This document shows, piece by piece, positions 41,746-50,602 of a DNA stretch of 64,000 bases. Within the stretch, counting starts at the first letter, position 1; each line of letters starts with the position of its first letter. Location: NCBI GenBank assembly GCA_965223835.1, contig CBDCXQ010000001.1, positions 2,852,001 to 2,916,000 of the forward strand, in the 5' to 3' direction. Below the pieces are notes generated by a model, which saw only the letters and a list, made by a program, of their open reading frames with translations, was not told where the DNA came from and searched no databases. The translations under genes and the position numbers were made by a program. The stretch is from CAVYXZ01 sp965223835 (lineage in GTDB: Bacteria > Chloroflexota > Anaerolineae > Aggregatilineales > Phototrophicaceae).

Positions 41746-43426
41746 CGGAACGCGTGGTTTCATTGCGATACGTAACCATGCCCGGTCCAGCACCCTTGAT
41801 CTTCTTGACGTATTTGCGCTGTGTAACATCCACCAGTACATTCGTCTCATCGCGGCGCGGGCTATAGTAAGCCGCGATTTCGGCAGCGCGTTCAATCACG
41901 GTTTCGGGGATTGGTCGGCCATCAAATTTGATGATAACGTGTGCGCCGGGGACATCGTGGGCGTGCAACCAATAATCAGCCCCGCCCCCCTTATCAAATG
42001 TGGCAATTTCATTCTGACGACTGTTACGGCCCACCCACATGACGAATCCATCGGGCGTCACCACCCGCTCCGGGCCAATCTTACCGCCGCCAATTCGACC
42101 AGCGCGTTTACCCTGCCAGTAGCCCTTCACTTGCAATGCCTGCTGAACCTCATCAATATCAGGCCAGTTTGCCGCTAAATCAACATCACTCGCCAATTGT
42201 GCCAGATATGCCAGTTCAGTCTCGGTTTCTTCCAATAACCGGGGCACACCATCCAGTGCGCGCTTGGCTTTTTCGTACCGGTAGAAATAACGCTGGGCAT
42301 TTTCCAGCGGCGTTAGATCAGGGTCCAATTTGATAACCAGTTCCGGCGCATCCGGATCATATTGAGCACGGAGTTCGGTCTGCTCTGGTGTCAGGCTATA
42401 TTGATAAGCCAGCAACAATTCACCACTCTGACGCAGATTTTCCCGTTCGCTTTCGTCTGTCAGGGATCGTTGCAACGAAGCCTGCTTAGCTTCCAGCTTC
42501 GCCTGTGCTTCTCTAATCGCCGCCAGCACCGGCGCTTTCGCCGCTTGATAGGCATCATCACCCAGTACAGCACCATAATAGGTTGAAAGTGCGCCGCTCA
42601 CCGATTCAACCGGTCGCCAGCCAGCGATGCTTTCCAGTGGGTAGACGCTAAATGCCACAACACCGTCCTCATTTTCTGCCAGTCCGGGCTGCCATTCGCG
42701 GCGTGCCAGGGGTTCAATAACCGTTTGCAATGCGTCAAACAGGGTATCCACATCGGCATCTACCGCTTTTTGGTTGGTCGTGCCACTGGCGCGAAAGACG
42801 ATTTCTTTTGCCAGCAGCGGACTCATCCCAAACAATCGACCAGATAATACCTGCCGGGCTTGACGCTTACGATCAGTGTTCTGGTCAAAAACGCCATACA
42901 GATCCTCAATTGTCAGTGTGGTCGGGTCCAGCTTGCCGGTTTGCGGGGGCGGCGCGACATACTCATGCGCGGGCAAACTCAGCCGATAACGATTTTCTTC
43001 TGGCCCTACCCGTCGCATACAATCCAGGATGATGCCCGTCTGCACCAGCAAGATATTGCTGCGGCGCTCCATCGGCTCAATAATGATCGTCACATCACCT
43101 TCGGGACCCGCCACATCAATGTGCAAAATGCGCTCCCAATTCGGTTGGCTGATGTGAGAAACAATCCCACCTTCAACATACCGCCGAAACAACAGGCCAA
43201 TTTGCTTGGGTTGCTGTACGCCGCGCCGCAGCTTATCATCTACCAGATGCACGCGGGGAGTGTGCATATCTGCACTCATATACAGGTACCGCCGTTGCCG
43301 GTTCGCATAGATTTCCAGGCCGAGTCCGGTAGCATCGACATTGATCGAGTCTTGAATGCGCCCACCCGCCAGCACATCCAGAAATTCATCAACCAGTGCT
43401 GACACAGTAAAGGCATCCAGATACAT
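41717..43426 (-). CDS. rqcH: RqcH/NFACT-family ribosome quality control protein
   Basis: The 569-residue protein has the NFACT layout: an N-terminal domain (D-A-F-T-V-S-A-L-V-D-E-F), a helix-rich middle with coiled-coil features (A-K-L-E-A-K-Q-A-S-L), and the C-terminal NFACT-R domain (V-G-R-N-S-R-Q-N-E, D-Y-W-L-H-A-H-D-V-P-G-A-H-V-I). RqcH binds 50S-peptidyl-tRNA complexes and recruits Ala-tRNA for tailing of stalled chains. It was earlier annotated as fibronectin-binding protein. It starts 2 bp after the cytochrome c gene, so it may be co-transcribed with the heme operon. The overlap with the SGNH gene is 29 bp. Confidence 0.9.
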   Translation of the reverse strand: MYLDAFTVSALVDEFLDVLAGGRIQDSINVDATGLGLEIYANRQRRYLYMSADMHTPRVHLVDDKLRRGVQQPKQIGLLFRRYVEGGIVSHISQPNWERILHIDVAGPEGDVTIIIEPMERRSNILLVQTGIILDCMRRVGPEENRYRLSLPAHEYVAPPPQTGKLDPTTLTIEDLYGVFDQNTDRKRQARQVLSGRLFGMSPLLAKEIVFRASGTTNQKAVDADVDTLFDALQTVIEPLARREWQPGLAENEDGVVAFSVYPLESIAGWRPVESVSGALSTYYGAVLGDDAYQAAKAPVLAAIREAQAKLEAKQASLQRSLTDESERENLRQSGELLLAYQYSLTPEQTELRAQYDPDAPELVIKLDPDLTPLENAQRYFYRYEKAKRALDGVPRLLEETETELAYLAQLASDVDLAANWPDIDEVQQALQVKGYWQGKRAGRIGGGKIGPERVVTPDGFVMWVGRNSRQNEIATFDKGGGADYWLHAHDVPGAHVIIKFDGRPIPETVIERAAEIAAYYSPRRDETNVLVDVTQRKYVKKIKGAGPGMVTYRNETTRSVNPRGPEAD

Positions 43427-43428
43427 GG

Positions 43429-43881
43429 CTAATCGGCCTCCTGGTCCAATGTCAGCAAATAAGCAATAAGATCACCCAGCTGATTATCCGTCAGACGCTG
43501 AGGATAGTCCTGGGGCATCGCAGCGGCATAATCCTGCACAACATACGCGTTCGGGTTCGTAATCGATTCGTAGATGTACTCGGCTGCAGTCAGCGGTGGT
43601 CGCCGTTCAGCGGCCCGCAATGCAATGCCAGCGAAAGGCGGGGCAACACCAACACCGGTTGCACTGACATGACACGTTACGCATACGAATTCTGTCAAAA
43701 GCGGTTCACCCCGCGCCGGGTCCGCATCGTCCAGGAGAGCCGATACTGCGTCCGCATAGGCGGCCTGGTCGACATCACTTACTGTCGGAGACGTCGTGCT
43801 AACGACGATAAATACCCCAATAAAGATGACTGTGATACCGATCAACAGCCCCAACACAATATAGACCGGCCAGCGCGGCAT
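43429..43881 (-). CDS. Membrane-anchored mono-heme cytochrome c
   Basis: The 150-residue protein begins with a transmembrane anchor (V-L-G-L-L-I-G-I-T-V-I-F-I-G-V-F-I-V-V), then a c-type heme domain with C-V-T-C-H and a likely Met ligand in A-A-M-P-Q-D-Y. The C-terminal helix (D-L-I-A-Y-L-L-T-L) is typical. It probably passes electrons to a terminal oxidase outside the membrane. Its ATG overlaps the heme O synthase stop by one base (TAATG), so translation is coupled. It sits in the order small protein, ctaA, ctaB, cytochrome c, rqcH. Confidence 0.9.
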   Translation of the reverse strand: MPRWPVYIVLGLLIGITVIFIGVFIVVSTTSPTVSDVDQAAYADAVSALLDDADPARGEPLLTEFVCVTCHVSATGVGVAPPFAGIALRAAERRPPLTAAEYIYESITNPNAYVVQDYAAAMPQDYPQRLTDNQLGDLIAYLLTLDQEAD

Positions 43882-44777
43882 TAGAGCAGGGCCTTATCCA
43901 CGATCATCGCGAGAAACAAAAATGCCAGATAAGCAGTCGAGTATTTGTAAGCGTTACGGGCCATTGATTTTGTGGCAACCTGCAAGAGCTTCACCATCAT
44001 ATACAGCATACCCACACCCAATATTGCCGCCGCGCCCAGATAGATTGGCCCCAGCATATCGTTAACCAGCGCCGGAGTCAGCGAGACAACAACCAGTAAC
44101 ACCGAGTACAGGATAATCTGCCGCCGGGTACTATCTTCACCATGCGCCACCGGCATCATCGGCACCCCAGCCCGGGCATAGTCAGCATTGACCAGCAACG
44201 CCAGTGCCCAGCTATGTGGTGGCGTCCAGTAAAACACAATCGCAAACAACAGCCACGCCTCGACATTTAAATGGCCCGTCACCGCCGCCCAGCCCACGAG
44301 TACCGGGATCGCCCCAGCCCCGCCGCCAATCACAATATTCACTGCGGTGTTGCGCTTCAGCAGCATAGTATAGAGCACAACATAATAGAGCGCACCGGCC
44401 AACGCCAACCCGGCTGCCAGCCAGTTCACCCACACGCCGAGAATCAACACCCCGGTCGCAATCAATGTCATCCCGTACAACAATGCATTAATGGGTGCAA
44501 TCCGCCCGGAGGGAATCGGACGCCGCGCCGTGCGGGCCATCTTCGCATCCAGATCGCGGTCCAGATACTGATTAATTGCCCCAGAACCGGCAGGTGCTAA
44601 CGCGCCGCCCACCAGCGTCGGCAACAGAATCGTCAACGTCGGCACGCCGTCCGCTGCAATAAACATGGCGGTAACGGTCGTAAACAACAACAACAGGACA
44701 ATTTTTACTTTGGTGAGTTCCAGGTAAGTCCGCAAAAATGTCGTTAATGCCACGCGATGTTCAGCAATTACTGCCAT
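43881..44777 (-). CDS. ctaB: Protoheme IX farnesyltransferase (heme O synthase)
   Basis: The 298-residue UbiA-type membrane enzyme farnesylates heme B to heme O. Motifs include the first metal-prenyl loop N-Q-Y-L-D-R-D-L-D-A-K-M and the second region Y-A-R-A-G-V-P-M-M. The conserved T-K-V-K at the start and about nine helices fit the family. I chose ATG 44777 (M-A-V-I-A-E-H-R). The open frame upstream overlaps ctaA and encodes a Gly/Arg-rich stretch not seen in CtaB. It overlaps ctaA by 10 bp and the cytochrome c start by 1 bp. Confidence 0.92.
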   Translation of the reverse strand: MAVIAEHRVALTTFLRTYLELTKVKIVLLLLFTTVTAMFIAADGVPTLTILLPTLVGGALAPAGSGAINQYLDRDLDAKMARTARRPIPSGRIAPINALLYGMTLIATGVLILGVWVNWLAAGLALAGALYYVVLYTMLLKRNTAVNIVIGGGAGAIPVLVGWAAVTGHLNVEAWLLFAIVFYWTPPHSWALALLVNADYARAGVPMMPVAHGEDSTRRQIILYSVLLVVVSLTPALVNDMLGPIYLGAAAILGVGMLYMMVKLLQVATKSMARNAYKYSTAYLAFLFLAMIVDKALL

Positions 44778-45724
44778 GAATTGGATACCGCTGTTTCTGT
44801 TACTATCTGCGTTCGGGATTGCGTGCTCACGAATTCCATACCGCTTAATATCACCAGCAACGCCCAGGTCGCGGCGGCAAAGCCCACGTGCGCTGCACCC
44901 CAGATTGGTGCTGCCAGCGTCAAAACGAAAAGTGCCCCGATACCTGCCTGGACCAAGTAAGCAACCAGTGCCAGAACGGCCACCTGTCGGGCGGTGCCTT
45001 GTCGTGCTTGAAACACCTGCCACACCAGCAGCACCAGCGCGATCCCTAAACCGACAACGGCAAAGCGATGGAGCATATGAATAAGCGCCGCCTGCCCTTG
45101 ATTTACCGGCAAGATCTCACCATTACACAGGGGCCAATCCACACAAGCCAGCGTCGCCCCACTGCCGCGCACCAGCGCCCCGGTGAGAATAATCACCAAC
45201 GACAGCGCCATCGTGATATATGCCAGCAGTGAAACTGAATCCGCTTCCTGGCGTTCAGTTGGTTGATAGACGGCGGCGACGACTGCAACTAATAAGGCCG
45301 CCAGCAGGAGCATCGCTGTCCCTAAATGCAAGGCAACAATGGTTGGTGGCAAGTGCAAAATAACTGTCAATGCGCCCAACGCACTTTGCACCACGAATAA
45401 GACTGCCGCAACAATTACAGCGCCAAAAACAAGGCCTTGATGGCGATGGGATCGCCAGGCCAGCGCCAGTGTTGCCAGCCCCATTACGCCAATCAAAGCA
45501 GCGAACAGCCGATGCAGCCATTCAATCCAGGCAGTCAGATTATCCAGTGGGGGAAATATCGTACCATTACATAGCGGCCAACTGCTACCACAACCCAGCC
45601 CGGAATCGGTCACACGAACGACCGCGCCAAATACAATGAGACCAACCGTCAACGCCGCTGTCGCCAGTGCCAGCCGAATAAACATCCGCGCCCCGGTGGG
45701 CCGAATGGGTGTTTGTTGATGCAT
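44768..45724 (-). CDS. ctaA: Heme A synthase
   Basis: The 318-residue CtaA has eight predicted helices. The four heme-coordinating His fall in E-W-L-H-R, V-A-L-H-L-G, M-L-H-R-F and A-A-H-V-G. Cys pairs sit in both halves: G-L-G-C-G-S-S-W-P-L-C-N-G and L-A-C-V-D-W-P-L-C-N-G, so both extracellular loops carry disulfide-type Cys. It oxidises heme O to heme A for cytochrome aa3-type oxidases. I chose ATG 45724 since the first helix follows 15 residues later. An upstream in-frame start at 45787 would overlap the small membrane gene. Heme A needs an oxidase partner, whose genes are not in the window. Confidence 0.92.
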   Translation of the reverse strand: MHQQTPIRPTGARMFIRLALATAALTVGLIVFGAVVRVTDSGLGCGSSWPLCNGTIFPPLDNLTAWIEWLHRLFAALIGVMGLATLALAWRSHRHQGLVFGAVIVAAVLFVVQSALGALTVILHLPPTIVALHLGTAMLLLAALLVAVVAAVYQPTERQEADSVSLLAYITMALSLVIILTGALVRGSGATLACVDWPLCNGEILPVNQGQAALIHMLHRFAVVGLGIALVLLVWQVFQARQGTARQVAVLALVAYLVQAGIGALFVLTLAAPIWGAAHVGFAAATWALLVILSGMEFVSTQSRTQIVTETAVSNSWQ

Positions 45725-45744
45725 ATAATTCGTTCCAACTACCT

Positions 45745-46014
45745 TTATTGATCTTCCACCTGCTTGACACCCCGGTGAAGAAACCACATCACTACTGCGA
45801 TTGTCGCCGCGATGCCAATCAAATTGAACAAGATGAAACCAATGAACAAGACGAGTTGCTCAGATTGCCAGGGTGCCGCCGCGAGCACCGATGCATCCGG
45901 GATTTCTGATTGTTGAATGATCAGGCTATCGCCACCGACCAGTATCTGCGCCGTCAAACCACCGCCGATCAGCAGAACAACCACGATTCCAACTACAATT
46001 GCCAGTCGTCTCAC
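45745..46014 (-). CDS. Small membrane protein of the heme A operon
   Basis: The 89-residue protein has two hydrophobic helices (I-V-V-G-I-V-V-V-L-L-I-G-G-G-L and F-I-G-F-I-L-F-N-L-I-G-I-A-A-T) and a short polar middle. GTG 46014 has a GGGAG ribosome binding site; TTG 46020 is the other in-frame start. I recognise no family. It lies 20 bp before ctaA, so it may be a small oxidase assembly factor or an uncharacterised companion. Confidence 0.5.
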   Translation of the reverse strand: MRRLAIVVGIVVVLLIGGGLTAQILVGGDSLIIQQSEIPDASVLAAAPWQSEQLVLFIGFILFNLIGIAATIAVVMWFLHRGVKQVEDQ

Positions 46015-46085
46015 TGCCAACTCCCAATACTGTCAGCCAATAACACAAAGATTGTACCTTTTATCACAACCTGTCGCAAGTACAT

Positions 46086-46952
46086 TCAGTCAACATCACT
46101 TTCTGAATCGGTATCGGTTGTGCCCGACGCTTCCTGGGTATTATCATCAACATCATCATGATCCTCAATCGAGTGCTCATGATACGAATCACGATGGACT
46201 TCGTTGCCCTCACCAGCGTTCCATTCGACCCCGATCACCTCGTCTATTCCATCGCGCAGGCGTTCTTGCCGCGGCAACGTAATACTGAACGTACTACCCT
46301 GGCCTTCGGTACTGTCAAACCAGATATAGCCTTGATGCTTATCGATGATGATCTTAACAATCGCCAATCCCAGGCCACTGCCAGTAGCTTTGGTGCGGGC
46401 GCTATTCTGGGCACGGAAGAAACGATCAAATACATGCGGTTGATCGACTTCAGGAATACCCAAACCATCGTCCTGAACATCCACCCGCACGAAATCGGGC
46501 TGATTCTTGACCCTAACCCGTACCGAGCCACCCTCATTATTATACTTCACTGCGTTCGTAAACAGGTTGACCATCACCTGTCCCAACAAACGTATATCAC
46601 CGCGCACCATCGCCAGATTTTCATCCACCTGAAGCTGGATTGAAACGCCGTGTTCCTCTGCCTGCTGTTCGATCACATCCAGGCTACTCATCGCAATCGT
46701 ACCCAGGTCACAATCGACCAGATCAAGCTGAAAGTCAGTGCCCAACCGCGACAAATCCAGCAAGCTATAAATTAGATTCTCCATTCGGGCTAGCCCGGTT
46801 AAGGCTCGCCCACAAAAATGCGCCTGCCGTTCATTCAATTCTCCGAGCTGTTGTACGAGTTCAATGTAGCCACGCACCGCGCCAATCGGCGATTTCAAAT
46901 CATGGGCCGCTATCGCCAGCAAATCTTCAGCCGAAAGTTCATCTTGTGTCAT
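46086..46952 (-). CDS. Soluble minimal histidine kinase with acidic C-terminal tail
   Basis: The 288-residue kinase has H17 in A-A-H-D-L-K-S-P (dimerisation and phosphotransfer) and a catalytic HATPase domain with N-A-V-K-Y-N-N, D-D-G-L-G-I-P and G-S-G-L-G-L-A-I. No transmembrane helix, PAS or other sensor part precedes the His box. A strongly acidic tail of about 50 residues (E-D-H-D-D-V-D-D-N-T) ends the protein. It overlaps by 4 bp the gene of a leaderless binding-fold protein, which would be its natural input partner. No response regulator is adjacent; the nearest lone receiver is at 3347. Confidence 0.88.
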   Translation of the reverse strand: MTQDELSAEDLLAIAAHDLKSPIGAVRGYIELVQQLGELNERQAHFCGRALTGLARMENLIYSLLDLSRLGTDFQLDLVDCDLGTIAMSSLDVIEQQAEEHGVSIQLQVDENLAMVRGDIRLLGQVMVNLFTNAVKYNNEGGSVRVRVKNQPDFVRVDVQDDGLGIPEVDQPHVFDRFFRAQNSARTKATGSGLGLAIVKIIIDKHQGYIWFDSTEGQGSTFSITLPRQERLRDGIDEVIGVEWNAGEGNEVHRDSYHEHSIEDHDDVDDNTQEASGTTDTDSESDVD

Positions 46953-47830
46953 ATCGTTGCCTCAAGCAGCGCCGGTAGGGTATTCAAGGCATGGGCTAAG
47001 CGCGTTCCATGCCAGGTCAACAGCGTTCCATCAACCAGATGAATTCGCTCATGATTGGCCGCCGGAATATCCAGATTAGAAAACATCGGGATATGATCTG
47101 CTGTAAACGCAAAGGGTTCACTGGGCAGCAAAATGACATCAGGCTGGGCCGCAACAACTTCATCCAGCGTAATACGCGGATACCGCTTATCATGTTGGGC
47201 AGTTTGTTCAGGCGGCAACGGTTCCGCTTCGCCCAGGTCTGCTGCCAGCGGAAACTGCCGTTCGCGCTCGGCAAACACATTCAGGCCCCCGCAAACCAAC
47301 AAAAGATCATGAACATACGTATCGGCGTTAAAGGTCATCAATGGCTCATACCAGATGGGCACGAATACCCGGGTCGGATTATCCTCGCGAGTTTTGCTGA
47401 CACCTAATACCCAATCCATCGTTTGTTCGATCAACCGCACCCGGGGCACCATCGCCGGTTCGTCGAAAATGTGCATGATATTCCACAACATATTGACCGT
47501 CTCGCTGACGGTTCGCGGGAACGTCACCCAGACCGGAATGCCCGCCGCTCGTAGTTTCTCAACATCCGCCTGCCGGTTCTCCTCATAATTCGCGATCACA
47601 AGATCCGGGTTAAGGTCGATAATGTGTTGCACATTCGGGTTTTTGGTGCCGCCGATTCGGGGCAAGTGTTCCAGACCCTGCGTCGGATAGATGCAATAGT
47701 CCGTAATGCCAACCACCCGACTCCCTAAGCTCAAATCAAACAGGGTCTCGGTCATGCTGGGAATCAAAGACACCACCCGTTGTGGTGGCTGCGTAACCGG
47801 TGCTTCCATTTCATACGTATACTCAGTCAT
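46949..47830 (-). CDS. Leaderless BtuF/FepB-type periplasmic-binding-fold protein
   Basis: The 293-residue protein has the helical-backbone metal-receptor fold of BtuF/FhuD-type proteins: R-V-V-S-L-I-P-S-M-T-E-T-L-F-D-L, V-V-G-I-T-D-Y-C-I-Y, I-D-L-N-P-D-L-V-I-A and Q-P-D-V-I-L-L-P-S-E-P-F. It lacks a signal peptide, so it is probably cytoplasmic. There is no ABC permease or ATPase next to it. Its end overlaps the start of a soluble histidine kinase by 4 bp, and it starts 3 bp after the purA stop. I infer a ligand-binding or sensing role, possibly for a corrinoid or metal chelate. The ligand is unknown. Confidence 0.82.
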   Translation of the reverse strand: MTEYTYEMEAPVTQPPQRVVSLIPSMTETLFDLSLGSRVVGITDYCIYPTQGLEHLPRIGGTKNPNVQHIIDLNPDLVIANYEENRQADVEKLRAAGIPVWVTFPRTVSETVNMLWNIMHIFDEPAMVPRVRLIEQTMDWVLGVSKTREDNPTRVFVPIWYEPLMTFNADTYVHDLLLVCGGLNVFAERERQFPLAADLGEAEPLPPEQTAQHDKRYPRITLDEVVAAQPDVILLPSEPFAFTADHIPMFSNLDIPAANHERIHLVDGTLLTWHGTRLAHALNTLPALLEATI

Positions 47831-47833
47831 GAT

Positions 47834-49123
47834 TCAGGCCAGATGCACGACCTGATCACGTTCTGGCCCGACACTCGCCATCCGCACCGGCGTGGCACAT
47901 AACTCACCAACGCGCTCGATATACGCCCTAGTCGTCGCCGGTAGATCATTCACATGACGCGCCTGACTTAAATCCTCAGACCAACCCGGTAGTGTTTCGT
48001 AAACAGGTTGAGCACGGGCCAATTCCTCAAGTGTACTTGGCGGATACTCAAGGCGCCTTCCATCAATCTCATAAGCAATCGCAATTTTTAGTTTATCAAA
48101 CCCGCTGAGGACATCAAGTTTGGTTAAAAAATATTCCGTGAAGCCACTGATCGCCGCCGCATAGCGTAAGGGTACAATATCCAGCCAACCACAGCGGCGG
48201 GGCCGACCGGTGGTTGTACCAAACTCGTCCCAATAATTGTCGCCGGTCCCGCGCAGCTTCGCCCCCAGTTCATTATCCAGTTCGGTGGGCATCGGTCCCG
48301 CACCCACTCGTGTGGCAAAAGCTTTCGCGACCCCAACCACCCGGTCCACATGACGCGGACCAAAACCCAGCCCGACCAATGCGCCCCCGGCAGTGGGTGA
48401 TGAACTGGTCACAAACGGATAATCACCGTGATCGAGATCAAGCATTGTCCCCTGTGCGCCCTCACACAAAACCCGTGCCCCGGCCTGCAAGCGCTCATTG
48501 ATATACACGCCGGTATCGCACAGATAGGCCTGCAAACGCTGCGCCGCCCCAATATATTCGATCGCGGCCTGCTGCGGATCCAATGTTTCTGCTCCCATTC
48601 GTGCCAGTGTTTCATTTGCTTGCGCAATCGCCGTATACAGCGCATCAGCGAAGGCTTCATCGTCTTGCATTAACCCGGCACGGATGCCTTGCCGACCTGT
48701 TTTGTCGAGATATGCCGGGCCAATACCGCGCAGTGTCGTTCCAATCGCATCGTCACCTCGCGCTTTTTCTTTGGCTGCGTCCAATGCCACATGCGCCGGG
48801 CTGATAATATGTGCTCGGGTGCTGATGAGCAGGCGTTCGGGCGTGATCGCGATGCCTTTGGCAACCAATCCGTCAATCTCCTTGAGTAAATTGACCGGGT
48901 TGACCACCATGCCATTACCCAATACACACACCACCCCATCATACAAGATGCCCGACGGCACCAGATGAAGTTTATAGACCTTGCCCTTAACCGCAACCGT
49001 ATGCCCTGCGTTGTCACCGCCAGCAAAGCGTCCAACGACATCTGCTTCAGCCGCAAGACCATCAATGACCCGGCCCTTACCTTCATCGCCCCACTGTGCT
49101 CCGACGACAATTGTTGCTGGCAT
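47834..49123 (-). CDS. purA: Adenylosuccinate synthetase
   Basis: The 429-residue enzyme makes adenylosuccinate from IMP, GTP and aspartate. Visible are W-G-D-E-G-K-G near residue 13 (D13 is the catalytic base), the GTP loop D-N-A-G-H-T-V, the IMP region G-T-T-L-R-G-I-G-P-A, E-G-A-Q-G-T-M-L-D-L and the GTP-binding T-T-G-R-P-R-R-C-G-W. The domain order and length are normal. The ribosome binding site AAGGAAGA lies upstream. It begins a tight operon with the binding-fold protein and the histidine kinase (gaps of 3 bp and overlap of 4 bp). Confidence 0.97.
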   Translation of the reverse strand: MPATIVVGAQWGDEGKGRVIDGLAAEADVVGRFAGGDNAGHTVAVKGKVYKLHLVPSGILYDGVVCVLGNGMVVNPVNLLKEIDGLVAKGIAITPERLLISTRAHIISPAHVALDAAKEKARGDDAIGTTLRGIGPAYLDKTGRQGIRAGLMQDDEAFADALYTAIAQANETLARMGAETLDPQQAAIEYIGAAQRLQAYLCDTGVYINERLQAGARVLCEGAQGTMLDLDHGDYPFVTSSSPTAGGALVGLGFGPRHVDRVVGVAKAFATRVGAGPMPTELDNELGAKLRGTGDNYWDEFGTTTGRPRRCGWLDIVPLRYAAAISGFTEYFLTKLDVLSGFDKLKIAIAYEIDGRRLEYPPSTLEELARAQPVYETLPGWSEDLSQARHVNDLPATTRAYIERVGELCATPVRMASVGPERDQVVHLA

Positions 49124-49165
49124 GACCCTATCTTCCTTCTGAATACAAACGGAATTACCGGTAGA

Positions 49166-49822
49166 TTATGCGCCGAAGGCCGGTCCCAGCGCAATACTCA
49201 CTTCTTGCTGCCCCCAGGGTTCAACTTCGCCATCTGGACCCAATGCCAGCGCAGAATTCGGCCCTATCCCCACCGCAATCGCCCCCGGTTGAGCATTCAT
49301 GACAGCTTTGGTCTCTTGCGCCTCACCCACACTCAGACTGTCCGGTACAACCAGCGCCCCGTGCAGCCAATCTAATCCGGTTGTGATCTCACCATTGTCC
49401 AGTACGGTTAATGCGCCCCAGGCCATCGCCGCCGGTCCCTCAACCAGCACCACCGCGCCATGCTCAAACGCATCCTGGATACCGGCCAGCGCCGCACCCA
49501 GCAGCGCTGAACGCACATTCGTTACGCTTTCGTCGGCTGCGACTACCACCATCCCCGCCTGCGACAGTTGGTCACGAATCGAATCGTCATCTTCTGCGAG
49601 TACATCCACCAGAAAACCAGCCTGTGCACCTAACGCCGCCAGCGCCGTCAGTAAGTTGTCAGCCGCCGGCGTTGCCCCCTGCGTTGCAACACAAGCCACT
49701 CCACCATCGGCAGCCATGCGTTGCAAGGCCTGCGCTCGAATGTCATCGCTGCTGGGGGTAGCGCCGGTCAGAATTAACCAGCCACGCCCATCACGCCAAT
49801 GCAATGCCGCTTTACTTGCCAT
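49166..49822 (-). CDS. Hypothetical protein with S51/cyanophycinase-like Rossmann fold
   Basis: The 218-residue protein reads like a remote relative of peptidase S51/cyanophycinase: G-W-L-I-L-T-G-A-T, an alpha/beta half with A-G-F-L-V-D-V-L and I-R-D-Q-L-S-Q-A-G-M-V-V-V-A-A-D-E, and V-L-V-E-G-P-A-A-M-A-W-G. The nucleophilic Ser of the family's G-x-S-A-G motif is missing, so peptidase activity is unlikely. Start ATG 49822 is chosen; a TTG three codons up is possible. It is 19 bp downstream of the PIG-L gene and 42 bp upstream of purA. The function is unknown. Confidence 0.5.
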   Translation of the reverse strand: MASKAALHWRDGRGWLILTGATPSSDDIRAQALQRMAADGGVACVATQGATPAADNLLTALAALGAQAGFLVDVLAEDDDSIRDQLSQAGMVVVAADESVTNVRSALLGAALAGIQDAFEHGAVVLVEGPAAMAWGALTVLDNGEITTGLDWLHGALVVPDSLSVGEAQETKAVMNAQPGAIAVGIGPNSALALGPDGEVEPWGQQEVSIALGPAFGA

Positions 49823-49840
49823 CCGAACCAACCAATATTT

Positions 49841-50569
49841 CTACCCCAGCGTCACCACATGAAATGCCTCGATATTGCGCGGCGCACCTTCGGGTGCTTC
49901 AGGGTCCAACTTACGTGTTCGCAGCCGTTCAGCCAGCCCATCCATATCGCTGATCTGGCTCTTATGTTCGCGCAATGAGGCAATCTGAATATCAATATAA
50001 TCAGTGACATCAACTTTGACATTGGGGCGTTGTGTCCCGGCAATATAAAGCTGCCGCGTCTTATGCACATCCAACCCTTCTTCACGTTCCAGTTCAAGGA
50101 AGTTGAGCCGATCACGCGCCGTCGGGAACACTGCCGCCAACGTCGCCTCACCAATTGCCCGGTGATCGGGGTGATTGATTGAGCGTTCGCTATACCAGGT
50201 CGTCGGGTCTGTTGTCACGACAATATCCGGCTTGAATTGGCGAATCGCCCGCACAATATCGCGGCGAAGTTGCAGCGTTGGCACCAGTTCACCATCAGGA
50301 TATCGCAGGAAGATCACTTCTTTGACTCCCAAAACCGTAGCCGCTGCTCGTTCTTCATCTTCGCGCATCGCCGCCAGGCGCTCGTGAGTCATCTCCGGGT
50401 CTGCACTGCCTTTATCACCACTCGTCGCCATTAAGAACGTTATTTCTGCCCCCTCGGCGGCCCAGCGAGCAAAGGTCGCACCGGCAAAAAATTCCGGGTC
50501 ATCCGGGTGCGCGAACACCCCCAATACGCGCTTTGTTCCGTTTTCTACTGCTTGTTCTGCGTCGCTCAT
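49841..50569 (-). CDS. PIG-L family deacetylase
   Basis: The 242-residue LmbE-like zinc hydrolase has the metal motif A-H-P-D-D-P-E-F near residue 20 and the second N-H-P-D-H-R-A-I-G near residue 133. A conserved R-Y-P-D-G-E-L lies between them. These enzymes deacetylate N-acetylglucosamine-linked substrates, as in mycothiol, bacillithiol or glycolipid pathways. No bshA or bshC gene is nearby, so the substrate is open. It lies 33 bp after the RicT gene and 18 bp before the S51-like gene, in a three-gene minus-strand run. Confidence 0.88.
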   Translation of the reverse strand: MSDAEQAVENGTKRVLGVFAHPDDPEFFAGATFARWAAEGAEITFLMATSGDKGSADPEMTHERLAAMREDEERAAATVLGVKEVIFLRYPDGELVPTLQLRRDIVRAIRQFKPDIVVTTDPTTWYSERSINHPDHRAIGEATLAAVFPTARDRLNFLELEREEGLDVHKTRQLYIAGTQRPNVKVDVTDYIDIQIASLREHKSQISDMDGLAERLRTRKLDPEAPEGAPRNIEAFHVVTLG

Positions 50570-50602
50570 CGTATCTCCAGTGTTTGATGCTTCCCATTGT
50601 CG

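Noticed and set aside
49166..49822. Active cyanophycinase
   Set aside because: The catalytic Ser motif is missing and no cyanophycin synthetase is nearby.
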